A DNA stretch of 64,000 bases from Bacteroides eggerthii. GTDB taxonomy: Bacteria; Bacteroidota; Bacteroidia; Bacteroidales; Bacteroidaceae. Of this stretch, positions 36,455-44,288 are shown one piece after another. How positions within the stretch are numbered: the stretch's first letter is position 1; each line of letters begins with the position of its first letter. The stretch spans positions 3,752,001 through 3,816,000 of the forward strand of contig NZ_CP102258.1 of NCBI RefSeq assembly GCF_025146565.1, written 5' to 3'. The notes under the pieces are model-generated. The model saw only the letters and a list, made by a program, of their open reading frames with translations, searched no databases and was not told where the DNA came from. The position numbers and the translations under genes are program-made.

Positions 36455-37456
36455 TTACCACTTCAGGTAATTATATCTATCATCGGAAAACTCTTTAAAG
36501 TCCATATACCAATCATCCAAACTTGTGATAACTGCCTTACCCGGCAAATATGGAATATTCGTTCCCATTTCATCTGGCATGAAAATGAATTCCCATGCAG
36601 ATTGGCCGACAGTTAAAGTCTCCGTCCAAACTCTACAATCAAAATACTGGTCAGGCGGTTGCATGCCTCCCCATTCATCCTGTTCATCCACATAAAACAT
36701 TCCTCTTGCAGAGTATTTGATTGTAATAGGGGAAGTAATTGGAAACCCGGAGGTTACTTTCAATTGAAGACTTTTAGAACTATAAACAGACATTTCTCCT
36801 TTGATATAGTTGTTTAAGATTTTTACCTCAAATCTTGCTGTAATAGTACTGTTGGAACTATGTAAGGTTGCAGTGGTACTTGAACTCCCTGAATTTGCGA
36901 TAGTTACATCACCACCTGTAACCGTCCAACCGGAAAATCTGTACCCAGTATTCGGAGTGGCCGTAATATTGATTGCATTTTCCACCTGGTAACTGTTTGT
37001 CCCTGATGGAGAAACGGAACCGCCGGAACCCGCATTAACAGTCAAATTACGCTTCTTTTCTTTGAATCCGCAATGAAATCTATGATCCTGACCGTCTAAC
37101 TTTACTTCAAATGAAGAAGCGGAACTTTGTGCATAATCATACTTTTGAGGTTCATTCGCGGGTCCGCCATAGAAGTAGTTTACCTCATATCCCGGATTAG
37201 GATATGCGGCTACGGTTGGAGTTGAAGTACCATTGTATAATCCCGCTCCCGTTGCATATCCCCCTGCAAAATCAACCCTTCCGTCCGAAGAACGGGTTGT
37301 TACATCTTTCATACCTTCTCCTTCAATGGTAATACGTGTATCACCGGTAGGAGTTGGTCTGTCATTGTCGGAATCCTGCTCCAAAACTTCATCACTCTGG
37401 CAGCCAACGAACATCGCCGTCAATGCCGCCAACAATAAAAATTTTACTTTTCTCAT
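36455..37456 (-). CDS. Shufflon-encoded surface lipoprotein, expressed version (cassette E)
   Basis: 333 aa. Lipoprotein signal FLLLAALTAMFVGCQSDE; linker; a beta domain (~60-130) with a YATGAGLYNG motif; a divergent InlB B-repeat domain (~130-200, VNAGSGGSVSPSG, ITATPNTGYRFSGW) ending in NSTITARF, where the 19-bp site falls; then the exchangeable domain (~200-333, ending RYNYLKW). The site sits at the end of the InlB-like repeat, so exchange swaps a whole domain in frame. The gene starts 44 bases after the last gene of the transfer operon and has no clear promoter of its own, suggesting cotranscription. Confidence 0.88.
   Translation of the reverse strand: MRKVKFLLLAALTAMFVGCQSDEVLEQDSDNDRPTPTGDTRITIEGEGMKDVTTRSSDGRVDFAGGYATGAGLYNGTSTPTVAAYPNPGYEVNYFYGGPANEPQKYDYAQSSASSFEVKLDGQDHRFHCGFKEKKRNLTVNAGSGGSVSPSGTNSYQVENAINITATPNTGYRFSGWTVTGGDVTIANSGSSSTTATLHSSNSTITARFEVKILNNYIKGEMSVYSSKSLQLKVTSGFPITSPITIKYSARGMFYVDEQDEWGGMQPPDQYFDCRVWTETLTVGQSAWEFIFMPDEMGTNIPYLPGKAVITSLDDWYMDFKEFSDDRYNYLKW
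36837..36855 (-). repeat. Shufflon site E (19 bp, minus orientation; expression site)
   Basis: The minus strand reads CCAACAGTACTATTACAGC, preceded by TT, inside the lipoprotein gene. It is the only copy with an upstream gene start in frame. Confidence 0.92.
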
Positions 37457-37500
37457 AATTAATTGTTTTTAAAAGATTTGTTATAATTGCATACAAGATG

Positions 37501-37773
37501 CTATTCTGAATCATTCAAGACCTCCGCCTCGATACGTGCTTCGAACGTCGCATAAAGTACGAACTGGTTATCAAAATAATAGGTATTCCTTACCCTGCTG
37601 AACTTTATTTCCGCTCCCATCAACCGGAGTTCCTCCAGATAATTGCTGATGGTCCTCTCGCTTACCCGCACTTTGGCGGCCAGTTCACTTAGACTGCCTG
37701 TACTTTCCATCCGGATGAAGCGGTACGTCCGGTTGATCCGCTCTATGTAATTGACAACTGACAGATTTGTCAT
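37501..37773 (-). CDS. Small HTH protein at the end of the transfer operon
   Basis: 90 aa with a helix-turn-helix (GSLSELAAKVRVSERTISNY, ~residues 26-45) of DeoR/HTH_11 type and a short beta tail. Overlaps the previous gene by 4 bases. Possibly a regulator of the operon or of the adjacent shufflon lipoprotein. Confidence 0.7.
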   Translation of the reverse strand: MTNLSVVNYIERINRTYRFIRMESTGSLSELAAKVRVSERTISNYLEELRLMGAEIKFSRVRNTYYFDNQFVLYATFEARIEAEVLNDSE

Positions 37774-38111
37774 GGCTTATCCTCCTGTCCGGTTATGCTT
37801 AGGAACTTCCTGAAATATCTTTCCTCCAAATAAAGGCACTCCATCAATGCTCCTTTCCCTTCCCGTTCATACATACGCCGCAGGAGAGGGAAGTCCGTCA
37901 CATAGAGATTCCATCTTATCTGACTTTTTGCCCTGCCGTCGAGTGACTGTGTATCCGCACCTTCCATTCCATATTCCACAGAAAAGAAAAACAGGTTCTT
38001 CAGCCCGTATTTCTCCAGGAAAGCCAGATCCTTCGGACAAGCCTTCAGCCCGTCGGAAGCGATGCACCGCAGGATAAGCTGTTCTATTTCATCTTTGATT
38101 GTCATATCCAT
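37770..38111 (-). CDS. Hypothetical protein in transfer operon
   Basis: 113 aa, soluble, with several aromatic helices (LEKYGLKNLFFFSVEYGMEG, LLRRMYEREGKGALMECLYL). Family not recognised. Overlaps both neighbours, so it is part of the operon. Confidence 0.6.
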   Translation of the reverse strand: MDMTIKDEIEQLILRCIASDGLKACPKDLAFLEKYGLKNLFFFSVEYGMEGADTQSLDGRAKSQIRWNLYVTDFPLLRRMYEREGKGALMECLYLEERYFRKFLSITGQEDKP

Positions 38112-38646
38112 ACCAATATGGTTTTATAGTTTTGCCGTATTTCCTTATCTCATAATGCAGGTGATAGCCGGTACTTCTTCCCGTACTCCCTGCAAAGCCG
38201 ATTACAGCCCCTTTCACGAGTTTTTCCCCTTTTGTGGTATAATACGCAGCCAGATGAGCATACAGCGTTTCAAAGCCGTAAGAATGCCGTATAACGACAC
38301 ATCTTCCATATCCGCCTTTTCTCCCCGCGAAAGTAACCGTGCCCGAAGCGGTGGCATAGACGGGTGCGGCCAGTTCCACAGCCATGTCAATGCCTGAATG
38401 GAAACTACGTTTTTTCGTTACAGGATGAATCCTGCCGCCATACGTGCTGCTGATACGGAACTTCTCTTTCAGGGGGCAGGCCAGCGGGAGCTTGTCTGTC
38501 ATTCCGTACCGGGAAAGTATGTCCCGGTAATCTTTCAAACTTTCCAGGCGTTCACACTTATCAAGTGCCATATCAAGCAGTTCCTTTCCGTCATCATGCC
38601 CGGAGAAAGAAAAAGGGAAAAACAATATGAACAGAAGCACTCTCAT
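38089..38646 (-). CDS. M23-family peptidoglycan DD-metalloendopeptidase
   Basis: 185 aa. An N-terminal hydrophobic signal (LLFILFFPFSFS) indicates export. The M23/LytM core has the zinc ligands in SSTYGGRIHPVTKK, HSGIDMAV (HxxxD) and HLHYEI (HxH). Such enzymes open peptidoglycan for the mating channel. It overlaps traN upstream and the 113-aa gene downstream. Confidence 0.88.
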   Translation of the reverse strand: MRVLLFILFFPFSFSGHDDGKELLDMALDKCERLESLKDYRDILSRYGMTDKLPLACPLKEKFRISSTYGGRIHPVTKKRSFHSGIDMAVELAAPVYATASGTVTFAGRKGGYGRCVVIRHSYGFETLYAHLAAYYTTKGEKLVKGAVIGFAGSTGRSTGYHLHYEIRKYGKTIKPYWYGYDNQR

Positions 38647-39797
38647 CGGGCTATCCTCCTTAATATCCTGTCGGCTTCCTCTTCCGTCTCCTGCTGTTCT
38701 CTATTCCTGAATACCTCTTCTGCATCCAGGAGCGACTTGTTCTTCAGCTTATACAGGAAATGCCGGCCACCGTTCTTTTCCTGGATCTCGATGACGAGTC
38801 TCTTTTTATCCGGAATGGTGAATTTGTTCATAGCCACCGTAAATGTCCGGCTCTCGTGTGCCGGTATCTCCTCCGGATAGTCGAAGGTGAACAAGATATT
38901 CTGCTCAAGCTGCTGTACCGCCGTTTTCTTGCGGATCTTGGCATCCTGAATATAAAACCTCATAAAATCCGTCGTATAACCGATTTGGGTACGGTTTGTC
39001 AGCGTCATACGCAATAGCAGTATGTCCGCGTCGATGAAGATGTTTCCAATCTCGAATTCCATGCCGGCATTCTTGTCTTTGAGTCCCAGATCCAGTGGTA
39101 GCCGTTTGCCGATTGCTTCCCTGATCCTTTCTTTCTGTTCGCTTGAACGTTCCTTTTCATCAAGTATGGCCACTTTTTGTGTATCTTCCTTATCAATAAC
39201 GAAACTGAAACGCTCCGGGGCAGGTACATAGCGCAGGTCAAACGTATAGAATTTACCACTTTCAACCACCACGGAAATGTTCGTATCTTCCGTATAGGCT
39301 CGCATGGCTTTTACAGCCAGGATATTGTCCACTCCCTCGGCTTTTTCAACTTCCACATTCGTACTGCCATAGTCCACATAAGAGACAGCAGAAGGAAAGA
39401 TAAGGAAGAGTTGCTTGTCTCTGCCCACCGGCAGGATATGCGGTACGGGAGCCTCCCCGTTTATACGCATATAGCTTTCTTTCGGATGCGCATTGTAACG
39501 TATGGCATAGGAGTAGAATTTCGTATCGGCGGTTACCACAGAGAGATTTGTTTCACCCGGAAAGTTCTCCTCCGCAGCCTTCAGGCGTATAATCTCCGGA
39601 CAGTTCGTTACTTTCTCGCCAATGACGTAATCCCCACCGATACTGTAGTATTTCACTTCGGTGGGAAATATCAGGTGCAGCGTCTTTTCATAGCCGATTT
39701 CCAGAGGTATGGCGGTAAGCTCTTCTATTTTCTGGGCTTTCCCTGAAAGAAGACTCAGGAGAAAAATGACTGTGATGTAAGTTCTATTTTGTATCAT
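38643..39797 (-). CDS. traN: TraN-family conjugative transfer protein (DUF4138)
   Basis: 384 aa with a signal peptide (ITVIFLLSLLSGKAQ). It has repeated beta segments of VirB9-like type (LHLIFPTEVKYYSIGGDYVI; LFLIFPSAVSYVDYGSTNVE) and a C-terminal domain. This is the Bacteroidetes TraN of the periplasmic/outer-membrane transfer channel. An ATGA overlap couples it to the M23 peptidase gene. Confidence 0.88.
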   Translation of the reverse strand: MIQNRTYITVIFLLSLLSGKAQKIEELTAIPLEIGYEKTLHLIFPTEVKYYSIGGDYVIGEKVTNCPEIIRLKAAEENFPGETNLSVVTADTKFYSYAIRYNAHPKESYMRINGEAPVPHILPVGRDKQLFLIFPSAVSYVDYGSTNVEVEKAEGVDNILAVKAMRAYTEDTNISVVVESGKFYTFDLRYVPAPERFSFVIDKEDTQKVAILDEKERSSEQKERIREAIGKRLPLDLGLKDKNAGMEFEIGNIFIDADILLLRMTLTNRTQIGYTTDFMRFYIQDAKIRKKTAVQQLEQNILFTFDYPEEIPAHESRTFTVAMNKFTIPDKKRLVIEIQEKNGGRHFLYKLKNKSLLDAEEVFRNREQQETEEEADRILRRIAR

Positions 39798-39930
39798 ACT
39801 TATTTGTTTTTATTCCAGGGCACAAATAACATTAATAGATATACTGCAAGAAAAATGAACCAAAATGTTGGAACAGCGTATCCGCTTTTATAAAAACGGA
39901 TTATGTTTTCGGTTAAAAAATCATGTTCCA

Positions 39931-40386
39931 TCACATTGATTTTAAATCATTCATATTATCAAGTTCTTTCAGGAACCGGGCTATATCTGCAGCCATCGGG
40001 AATATCCCGTCAAAGAGTTTGTACATCAGCTCCGGTTTTTGCGGTCGGTTCTGATACACAACCACCTTCTTGCCGGCTCCCTTCATCCATCCCGCCTCGG
40101 AATGCGCGGAAGCCCCGCAGGGAAGTACAAGTACACAAACATCAGCCCACCTCATGGCATCGAAGTCCGATTTAAACCCTGTCTGGGCAAGCGGGTGCTC
40201 CAACGCATCCAGGTGTTCATCCGTATCCATCTGCTGCCAGTTCTCACTAACCTGCGACCAGTGAAAATCCGTTTTTCCCTCGGGGCTCATGAAATCGTAC
40301 ACCTCGTGCCCCTTCCGGCGCAGGAAGGAAACTATTGATTGCTGGTATTCATTTTGCCAGCTGCTTGCCACATAAACCTTTGCCAT
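39931..40386 (-). CDS. Nucleoside 2-deoxyribosyltransferase-like protein
   Basis: 151 aa. It starts MAKVYVASSWQNEYQQSIVS, contains DAMRWADVCVLVLPCGASAH and the presumed catalytic Glu in HSEAGWMKGAGKKVVVY. This is the Rossmann-like fold of nucleoside deoxyribosyltransferases and related NAD/nucleotide-cleaving proteins. It stands between traN and the rest of the tra genes with its own leader. Its role in the element is not evident; nucleotide salvage or a conflict function are both possible. Confidence 0.75.
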   Translation of the reverse strand: MAKVYVASSWQNEYQQSIVSFLRRKGHEVYDFMSPEGKTDFHWSQVSENWQQMDTDEHLDALEHPLAQTGFKSDFDAMRWADVCVLVLPCGASAHSEAGWMKGAGKKVVVYQNRPQKPELMYKLFDGIFPMAADIARFLKELDNMNDLKSM

Positions 40387-40443
40387 TGTTTCAATTTTTT
40401 CAATATGTTATAAGTGTTATTTCTCTGTTCTTATCAAAATTCC

Positions 40444-40540
40444 TATCTTTGCACCAGCTACGTCATAAATAAAATATTCTAAAATTTGCGTTGTTTCATT
40501 CCGTCCGGTTCGTGAGAATAGGACGGAATTCTTGTATTGT
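40444..40540 (+). ncRNA. Candidate small RNA with terminator hairpin
   Basis: TATCTTTG (40444-40451) has TTTC 20 bases upstream. A perfect 9-bp hairpin ATTCCGTCC/GGACGGAAT (40498-40529) followed by a T-rich stretch could end a ~80-nt transcript. The stretch 40387-40722 otherwise holds only the promoter at 40668; a 77-aa minus-strand frame here is not convincing. Confidence 0.35.
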
Positions 40541-40667
40541 TTCTGCTTTGGCATACTTCCTCGGCGTTCTCCTGATATTTCCATCGGATGAGTTTTTTCA
40601 GGAAAAGTAAACACGATGCTTTTATATCTTTTCATTTTGTTACTCTTCAAAATTCTATTTCAATTAC

Positions 40668-40698
40668 TTTGTACATAATAGTTGTTTACCTATTTTCG
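40668..40698 (+). promoter_or_regulatory. Promoter of the four-helix membrane protein gene
   Basis: TTTG (40668-40671), a 19-base spacer and TATTTTCG (40691-40698, one mismatch), 25 bases before the ATG at 40723. Confidence 0.6.
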
Positions 40699-40722
40699 CA
40701 ATCAATTGTTAAAATCAATATT

Positions 40723-41187
40723 ATGTCCTACTTCGAAAAAACGGCAGAGATATTAGCGTGTCTTCCTGAGCATTATTTGGATTTCATCAGATGCTTTATT
40801 GCTTGTTCTCTTATGCTATATCCTACATTATTCCTGTTTACGTCTTCCTTTGAATCATATTCCTTATATACACAAATTTCACTTGTAATGGGAGTATCTG
40901 CCATATACACGGTCCTTTTTCTTCCCTTATCTGTACTTCTGTTAGGAAAGAAAGGAATAAATCTTCCGATTTTCCTATTGGCTTCCGTGTCCGGTTATAC
41001 TTATTTTACGTTTAGATTCCAATTGGATATGAATGATGAATTCCATTTTTTTCTATTCTTTTTGGTTCTCAGCATCCCGACTTTAGGACTTATCCTTTTA
41101 ATTAAAAATTGTACAGAGACAGTTCTTTATAAGCTTTTACAAAAGCTGAAAAAACTTATATTACCTCTCCTTTTTCTGCTTATTTGA
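40723..41187 (+). CDS. Four-helix membrane protein, opposite to the tra genes
   Basis: 154 aa from the ATG at 40723, chosen because a promoter lies just upstream; longer frames start before it. Four hydrophobic segments (CFIACSLMLYPTLFLF; LVMGVSAIYTVLFLPLSVLL; LPIFLLASVSGYTYF; FFLFFLVLSIPTLGLILLI) and a Lys-rich C-terminus. Family unknown. It runs against the surrounding transfer operon, so it is probably a separately controlled insertion; entry exclusion is one possibility. Confidence 0.65.
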   Translation: MSYFEKTAEILACLPEHYLDFIRCFIACSLMLYPTLFLFTSSFESYSLYTQISLVMGVSAIYTVLFLPLSVLLLGKKGINLPIFLLASVSGYTYFTFRFQLDMNDEFHFFLFFLVLSIPTLGLILLIKNCTETVLYKLLQKLKKLILPLLFLLI

Positions 41188-41319
41188 GGAATGTGTATCT
41201 TTATTCAACCCTTTTCTGATAGCTGGAAGATTCCAGCCTACAATAGCAAGCGTTATCATGTATATCCACACTTCCGGAAGCTTTATTGCTTCAACAATAA
41301 ATTCTTTTATCGTTTCCAT
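41161..41319 (-). CDS. Small single-span membrane protein after traM
   Basis: 52 aa read directly: METIKEFIVEAIKLPEVWIY opens it, then one hydrophobic segment (MITLAIVGWNLPAI) and a basic tail. It starts 14 bases after the traM stop and overlaps the convergent membrane gene by 27 bases. Its position resembles a small Tra component, but I cannot name it. Confidence 0.55.
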   Translation of the reverse strand: METIKEFIVEAIKLPEVWIYMITLAIVGWNLPAIRKGLNKDTHSSNKQKKER

Positions 41320-41332
41320 TACTTTTCCTTCC

Positions 41333-42328
41333 TTATTCTTTTGGCTGCCTGAGCAGTATCCTGTAGTTAGTTTTGATTGTCACCTTTATCTTACGTATAT
41401 TCTTGCTCGCAGCCGACTTGGTGGCACTGATGATACTGTTTGCTGCCCCCGCCACAAGCTGGCTGCCTACATCAAGTCCGCCGGCAATGTTAGTGCCGGC
41501 TCCGCTTACTCCGGCCGCTTCCGCTTCCTGTATCGTTTCCGCCTTGGCATTTCCCGGAACGTAAATCCCTTCCATTGCATCCTCAGAATATACTTCCTTT
41601 TCGAAAGGAAGTATGTTGCCTCCCAGGTTTACCGAAGTAATCCTTACCAGTACGCGTTCCCCGTCAATCTTCATTACTTCCCCGAACACCGGTGTTCCCT
41701 TACGGATACGCTGCCCGTCATCGGTAAGGCAGTTCTCGGCCAGTTGCATCTTCAGTGTCGATCCGGTCATTACGGTTTGTGTCGAGTGTACAAATGCCCT
41801 GATGACATTCTTTTCATCCTGCCGGACAAGCCGCACGCTATTAAAACTCCTGCGCGGTTTTGCCTCAGGCGCGCTTTCCAACGTATCGGTATGCAACTCT
41901 TCTTTTTTCTCCTCTTTTTTCTTTTCAGGTATGGGGGTATTTTCCTTTCCCGGGAAAGAAGGCTGCATTCCGCCTGTTACCGCTGCACTGCCACCTGTAA
42001 TCTCCGCCTCGTTCTGTCTTATCAGTTCCCTAATACGCCGTATCTCTTCTTCATTTTCAGCATCCGTTCCGGACGGTTCTCTCCGGCCCGGTACACCCTC
42101 ATAGACTGTTGAAGGGTTCATCATGCCCCGGTTGTCTTTCTCTACGCTTTTCAGCATGTCTTCCAGTGTAAAACTTTCCTTGATCCGGCCCCGAAGTGTC
42201 ACTTCCTCTGTATCCTCTCCCTTATCCTGACCGGCCGGTAAACTGGCTATAATCCCCCAGACCAGCAGGGCGGTCACGATACCTGCTCCTCCCAGAATGA
42301 TGATCCTGCTTTTTTCAGACTGTGTCAT
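41333..42328 (-). CDS. traM: TraM-family conjugative transfer protein
   Basis: 331 aa. One N-terminal membrane helix (IIILGGAGIVTALLVWGIIA), a Glu-rich, low-complexity periplasmic region (~40-170), and a C-terminal VirB10-like beta domain (IRAFVHSTQTVMTGSTLKMQ, GTPVFGEVMKIDGERVLVRI). It spans the periplasm as part of the mating channel core. ATGA overlap with traK. Confidence 0.88.
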   Translation of the reverse strand: MTQSEKSRIIILGGAGIVTALLVWGIIASLPAGQDKGEDTEEVTLRGRIKESFTLEDMLKSVEKDNRGMMNPSTVYEGVPGRREPSGTDAENEEEIRRIRELIRQNEAEITGGSAAVTGGMQPSFPGKENTPIPEKKKEEKKEELHTDTLESAPEAKPRRSFNSVRLVRQDEKNVIRAFVHSTQTVMTGSTLKMQLAENCLTDDGQRIRKGTPVFGEVMKIDGERVLVRITSVNLGGNILPFEKEVYSEDAMEGIYVPGNAKAETIQEAEAAGVSGAGTNIAGGLDVGSQLVAGAANSIISATKSAASKNIRKIKVTIKTNYRILLRQPKE

Positions 42329-42996
42329 AAGTTCTCGTATTGCTGGTTATACGTCCGGAAGAAAAAACCGGATATGTTTTCAGGGAAACGCGGTCTCACA
42401 CGTATGGCCGTACCTTCACTGATAATCCTTACTTCCTTTGTTTCACTTCCGTTTATGATGGTCAGTACGGAAGAAAAGATGACATGATACTGGCCGTTCT
42501 CAACCGAAAGGGAAATTATCTTCTCGAATTTATTCCGGTATACCGCTCCCAGTTCCAGCGCATCCCCATAAGCCCTGTCCGCACGATACTTTGCAAATAT
42601 GGCCGTTGCGTCCGGCTTGCTTACCAGAAACAGGGCATGCGCCTGGTTCTCCTGCCATGAGAGCCTGTCGAAACTGTTCAGATAATAGGCTGTGGAACTG
42701 CAGTGAGCCCGCAGCAGCTCCTCGTAGAGCTTATCCGTATCCATAGCCTTCTGCTTCAGGTATTCACCGTTCTCATTTACCACAAGTATCTTGTTTCCCA
42801 TGCTGCTGAGCAGTGAATAGCTGAAAAACAACACGGCCGACACCGTCAGCGCGCAGAAGCCGAATGCCAGCTTCACCAGAAGGGAGCTTTTCTTGCGGGC
42901 GTCGGCCAGCGCGTTGAAGTCCCCGAGTATTTCCTTCATGTTTGTCATAATGGAGAATGTTTCCCTCTCTTTTCTTAATATCTTTTTCATACTCAT
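42325..42996 (-). CDS. traK: TraK-family conjugative transfer protein (VirB8-like)
   Basis: 223 aa from the ATG at 42996, which overlaps the traJ stop as ATGA; longer frames upstream only read through traJ. A membrane helix at ~45-65 (LAFGFCALTVSAVLFFSYSL) precedes a VirB8-like periplasmic domain (YLNSFDRLSWQENQAHALFL, FFFRTYNQQYENL). No traL is seen between traK and traM. Confidence 0.85.
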   Translation of the reverse strand: MSMKKILRKERETFSIMTNMKEILGDFNALADARKKSSLLVKLAFGFCALTVSAVLFFSYSLLSSMGNKILVVNENGEYLKQKAMDTDKLYEELLRAHCSSTAYYLNSFDRLSWQENQAHALFLVSKPDATAIFAKYRADRAYGDALELGAVYRNKFEKIISLSVENGQYHVIFSSVLTIINGSETKEVRIISEGTAIRVRPRFPENISGFFFRTYNQQYENL

Positions 42997-43754
42997 AACC
43001 ATTTGTTGACCGTAGCCTTGGCCGCTGCAAGCAGGCTTGTTTTCAGAATGATCGAGAAAAACAGCATGATCCATATCGGCCATGAATCCTGCTGGATGTA
43101 ATTCTTCACTATAAGATCGCTGAATACACTTACTACTACGAAAGCCGGGTACAGCATATAGCATCCGAACAGGTTCTTTGCCCATACAAAGAAAGAGTTC
43201 CTCAGATCCTTGTTGTAAAGGCATGCGATGGCCACGGGAGAGACTATTTCCAAAAGGAGCAGTATGACATACCTTGTCGCCAGGAACAGGGTGGTGATAT
43301 AATCATATGCCAGGGCAAAAAGTGTCCCCACCTGTGAGGTCAGTATATGCGTGAAGATCGTTCCCGCCACGTTCCAGCTGCCTTCCTCGACCATGTTCTC
43401 CAGGTCACCAAGAAGCGTGGCCCTCCAGATGTTGTCCGAGTTGTATTTCCCGCCTATGGATTCTACCACCTTGTCCGCCCCCATAGCGAATATCGCTTCC
43501 AGCCATCCCAGTAAAAGAGGCAGGATTGCTATCAGAGCCGAGCAGAAAATATATTCCCTGCCCAGTTCAAAGAAATGCTTAGCATTGAATCCTTTCTCCT
43601 CCTTAATCATGTCATTTGCCATATCAAGCAACTTGAATATGAAAGTTGCTATGATCAGTCCCGCCACCAGCGAGTAGAAGCCGTTAACAGCTACCGCCTC
43701 CCTAAGTTCCCGGTAGGAGTGGAACAGCACGCTGAATTCTCCTTTCTCCATCAT
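42993..43754 (-). CDS. traJ: TraJ-family inner-membrane transfer protein (VirB6-like)
   Basis: 253 aa with about five hydrophobic segments (FYSLVAGLIIATFIFKLLDM; FCSALIAILPLLLGWLEAIF; YVILLLLEIVSPVAIACLY; MLYPAFVVVSVFSDLIV). Polytopic channel component of the conjugation system. ATGA-type overlaps with traI upstream and traK downstream. Confidence 0.88.
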   Translation of the reverse strand: MMEKGEFSVLFHSYRELREAVAVNGFYSLVAGLIIATFIFKLLDMANDMIKEEKGFNAKHFFELGREYIFCSALIAILPLLLGWLEAIFAMGADKVVESIGGKYNSDNIWRATLLGDLENMVEEGSWNVAGTIFTHILTSQVGTLFALAYDYITTLFLATRYVILLLLEIVSPVAIACLYNKDLRNSFFVWAKNLFGCYMLYPAFVVVSVFSDLIVKNYIQQDSWPIWIMLFFSIILKTSLLAAAKATVNKWL

Positions 43755-44284
43755 TGCAGGGCACGTTTCAAGGTTTCATACTCACCGACAAGACGGTTTA
43801 TTTTCCATATGTTCCGCTCATCCTGTTCGGTCTGTTTCTCTATGTCCCTGAGAAGTGTCAGCCTCTCCGCATCGTTCATCCTCAGCGAGGTCGAAAGAAC
43901 GCTTTTCACAAGGCTTATCAGCCGTCCGTTGTTGCTTACGATCTGTCCTACGCACGATGTCAGTGAGGAAAGGGTTGACGACTTCATACCCGATTTGCCG
44001 GCCCTTCCCAGAAGCTTTCCGCACTCCGTACTCAGTTTCAATTGCCTTTCAATGAGATACTTTACAGTCATGCAGCTACTCACTGTGGCATTCACCTTCC
44101 TCATGTAATCCAGGCTTTCATCCAGTATCTTCTTCTGTTCCTTGAGCGAGGAGACGGTGTTCTTCAGCTGCTGTACAGAAAGAACACCCTGATAGGTGTT
44201 TTCCGGATCGCTCACAATCCATTGTGCCCGGACAGTCCCCGAAAGGAGCAATGTCATGAGTCCCAAAATCAAAGTCTTTTTCAT
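43751..44284 (-). CDS. traI: TraI-family protein (DUF4141, VirB5-like)
   Basis: 177 aa with a cleavable signal (LILGLMTLLLSGTVRAQW). The mature part is mainly helical coiled coil (VQQLKNTVSSLKEQKKILDE; RLTLLRDIEKQTEQDERNI) like periplasmic VirB5/TrbJ components. It lies 4 bases after traG. Confidence 0.82.
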   Translation of the reverse strand: MKKTLILGLMTLLLSGTVRAQWIVSDPENTYQGVLSVQQLKNTVSSLKEQKKILDESLDYMRKVNATVSSCMTVKYLIERQLKLSTECGKLLGRAGKSGMKSSTLSSLTSCVGQIVSNNGRLISLVKSVLSTSLRMNDAERLTLLRDIEKQTEQDERNIWKINRLVGEYETLKRALQ

Positions 44285-44288
44285 ACTG

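Noticed and set aside
40417..40650. A 77-codon minus-strand frame
   Set aside because: It covers a hairpin and two promoter-like sequences and shows no recognisable protein features.
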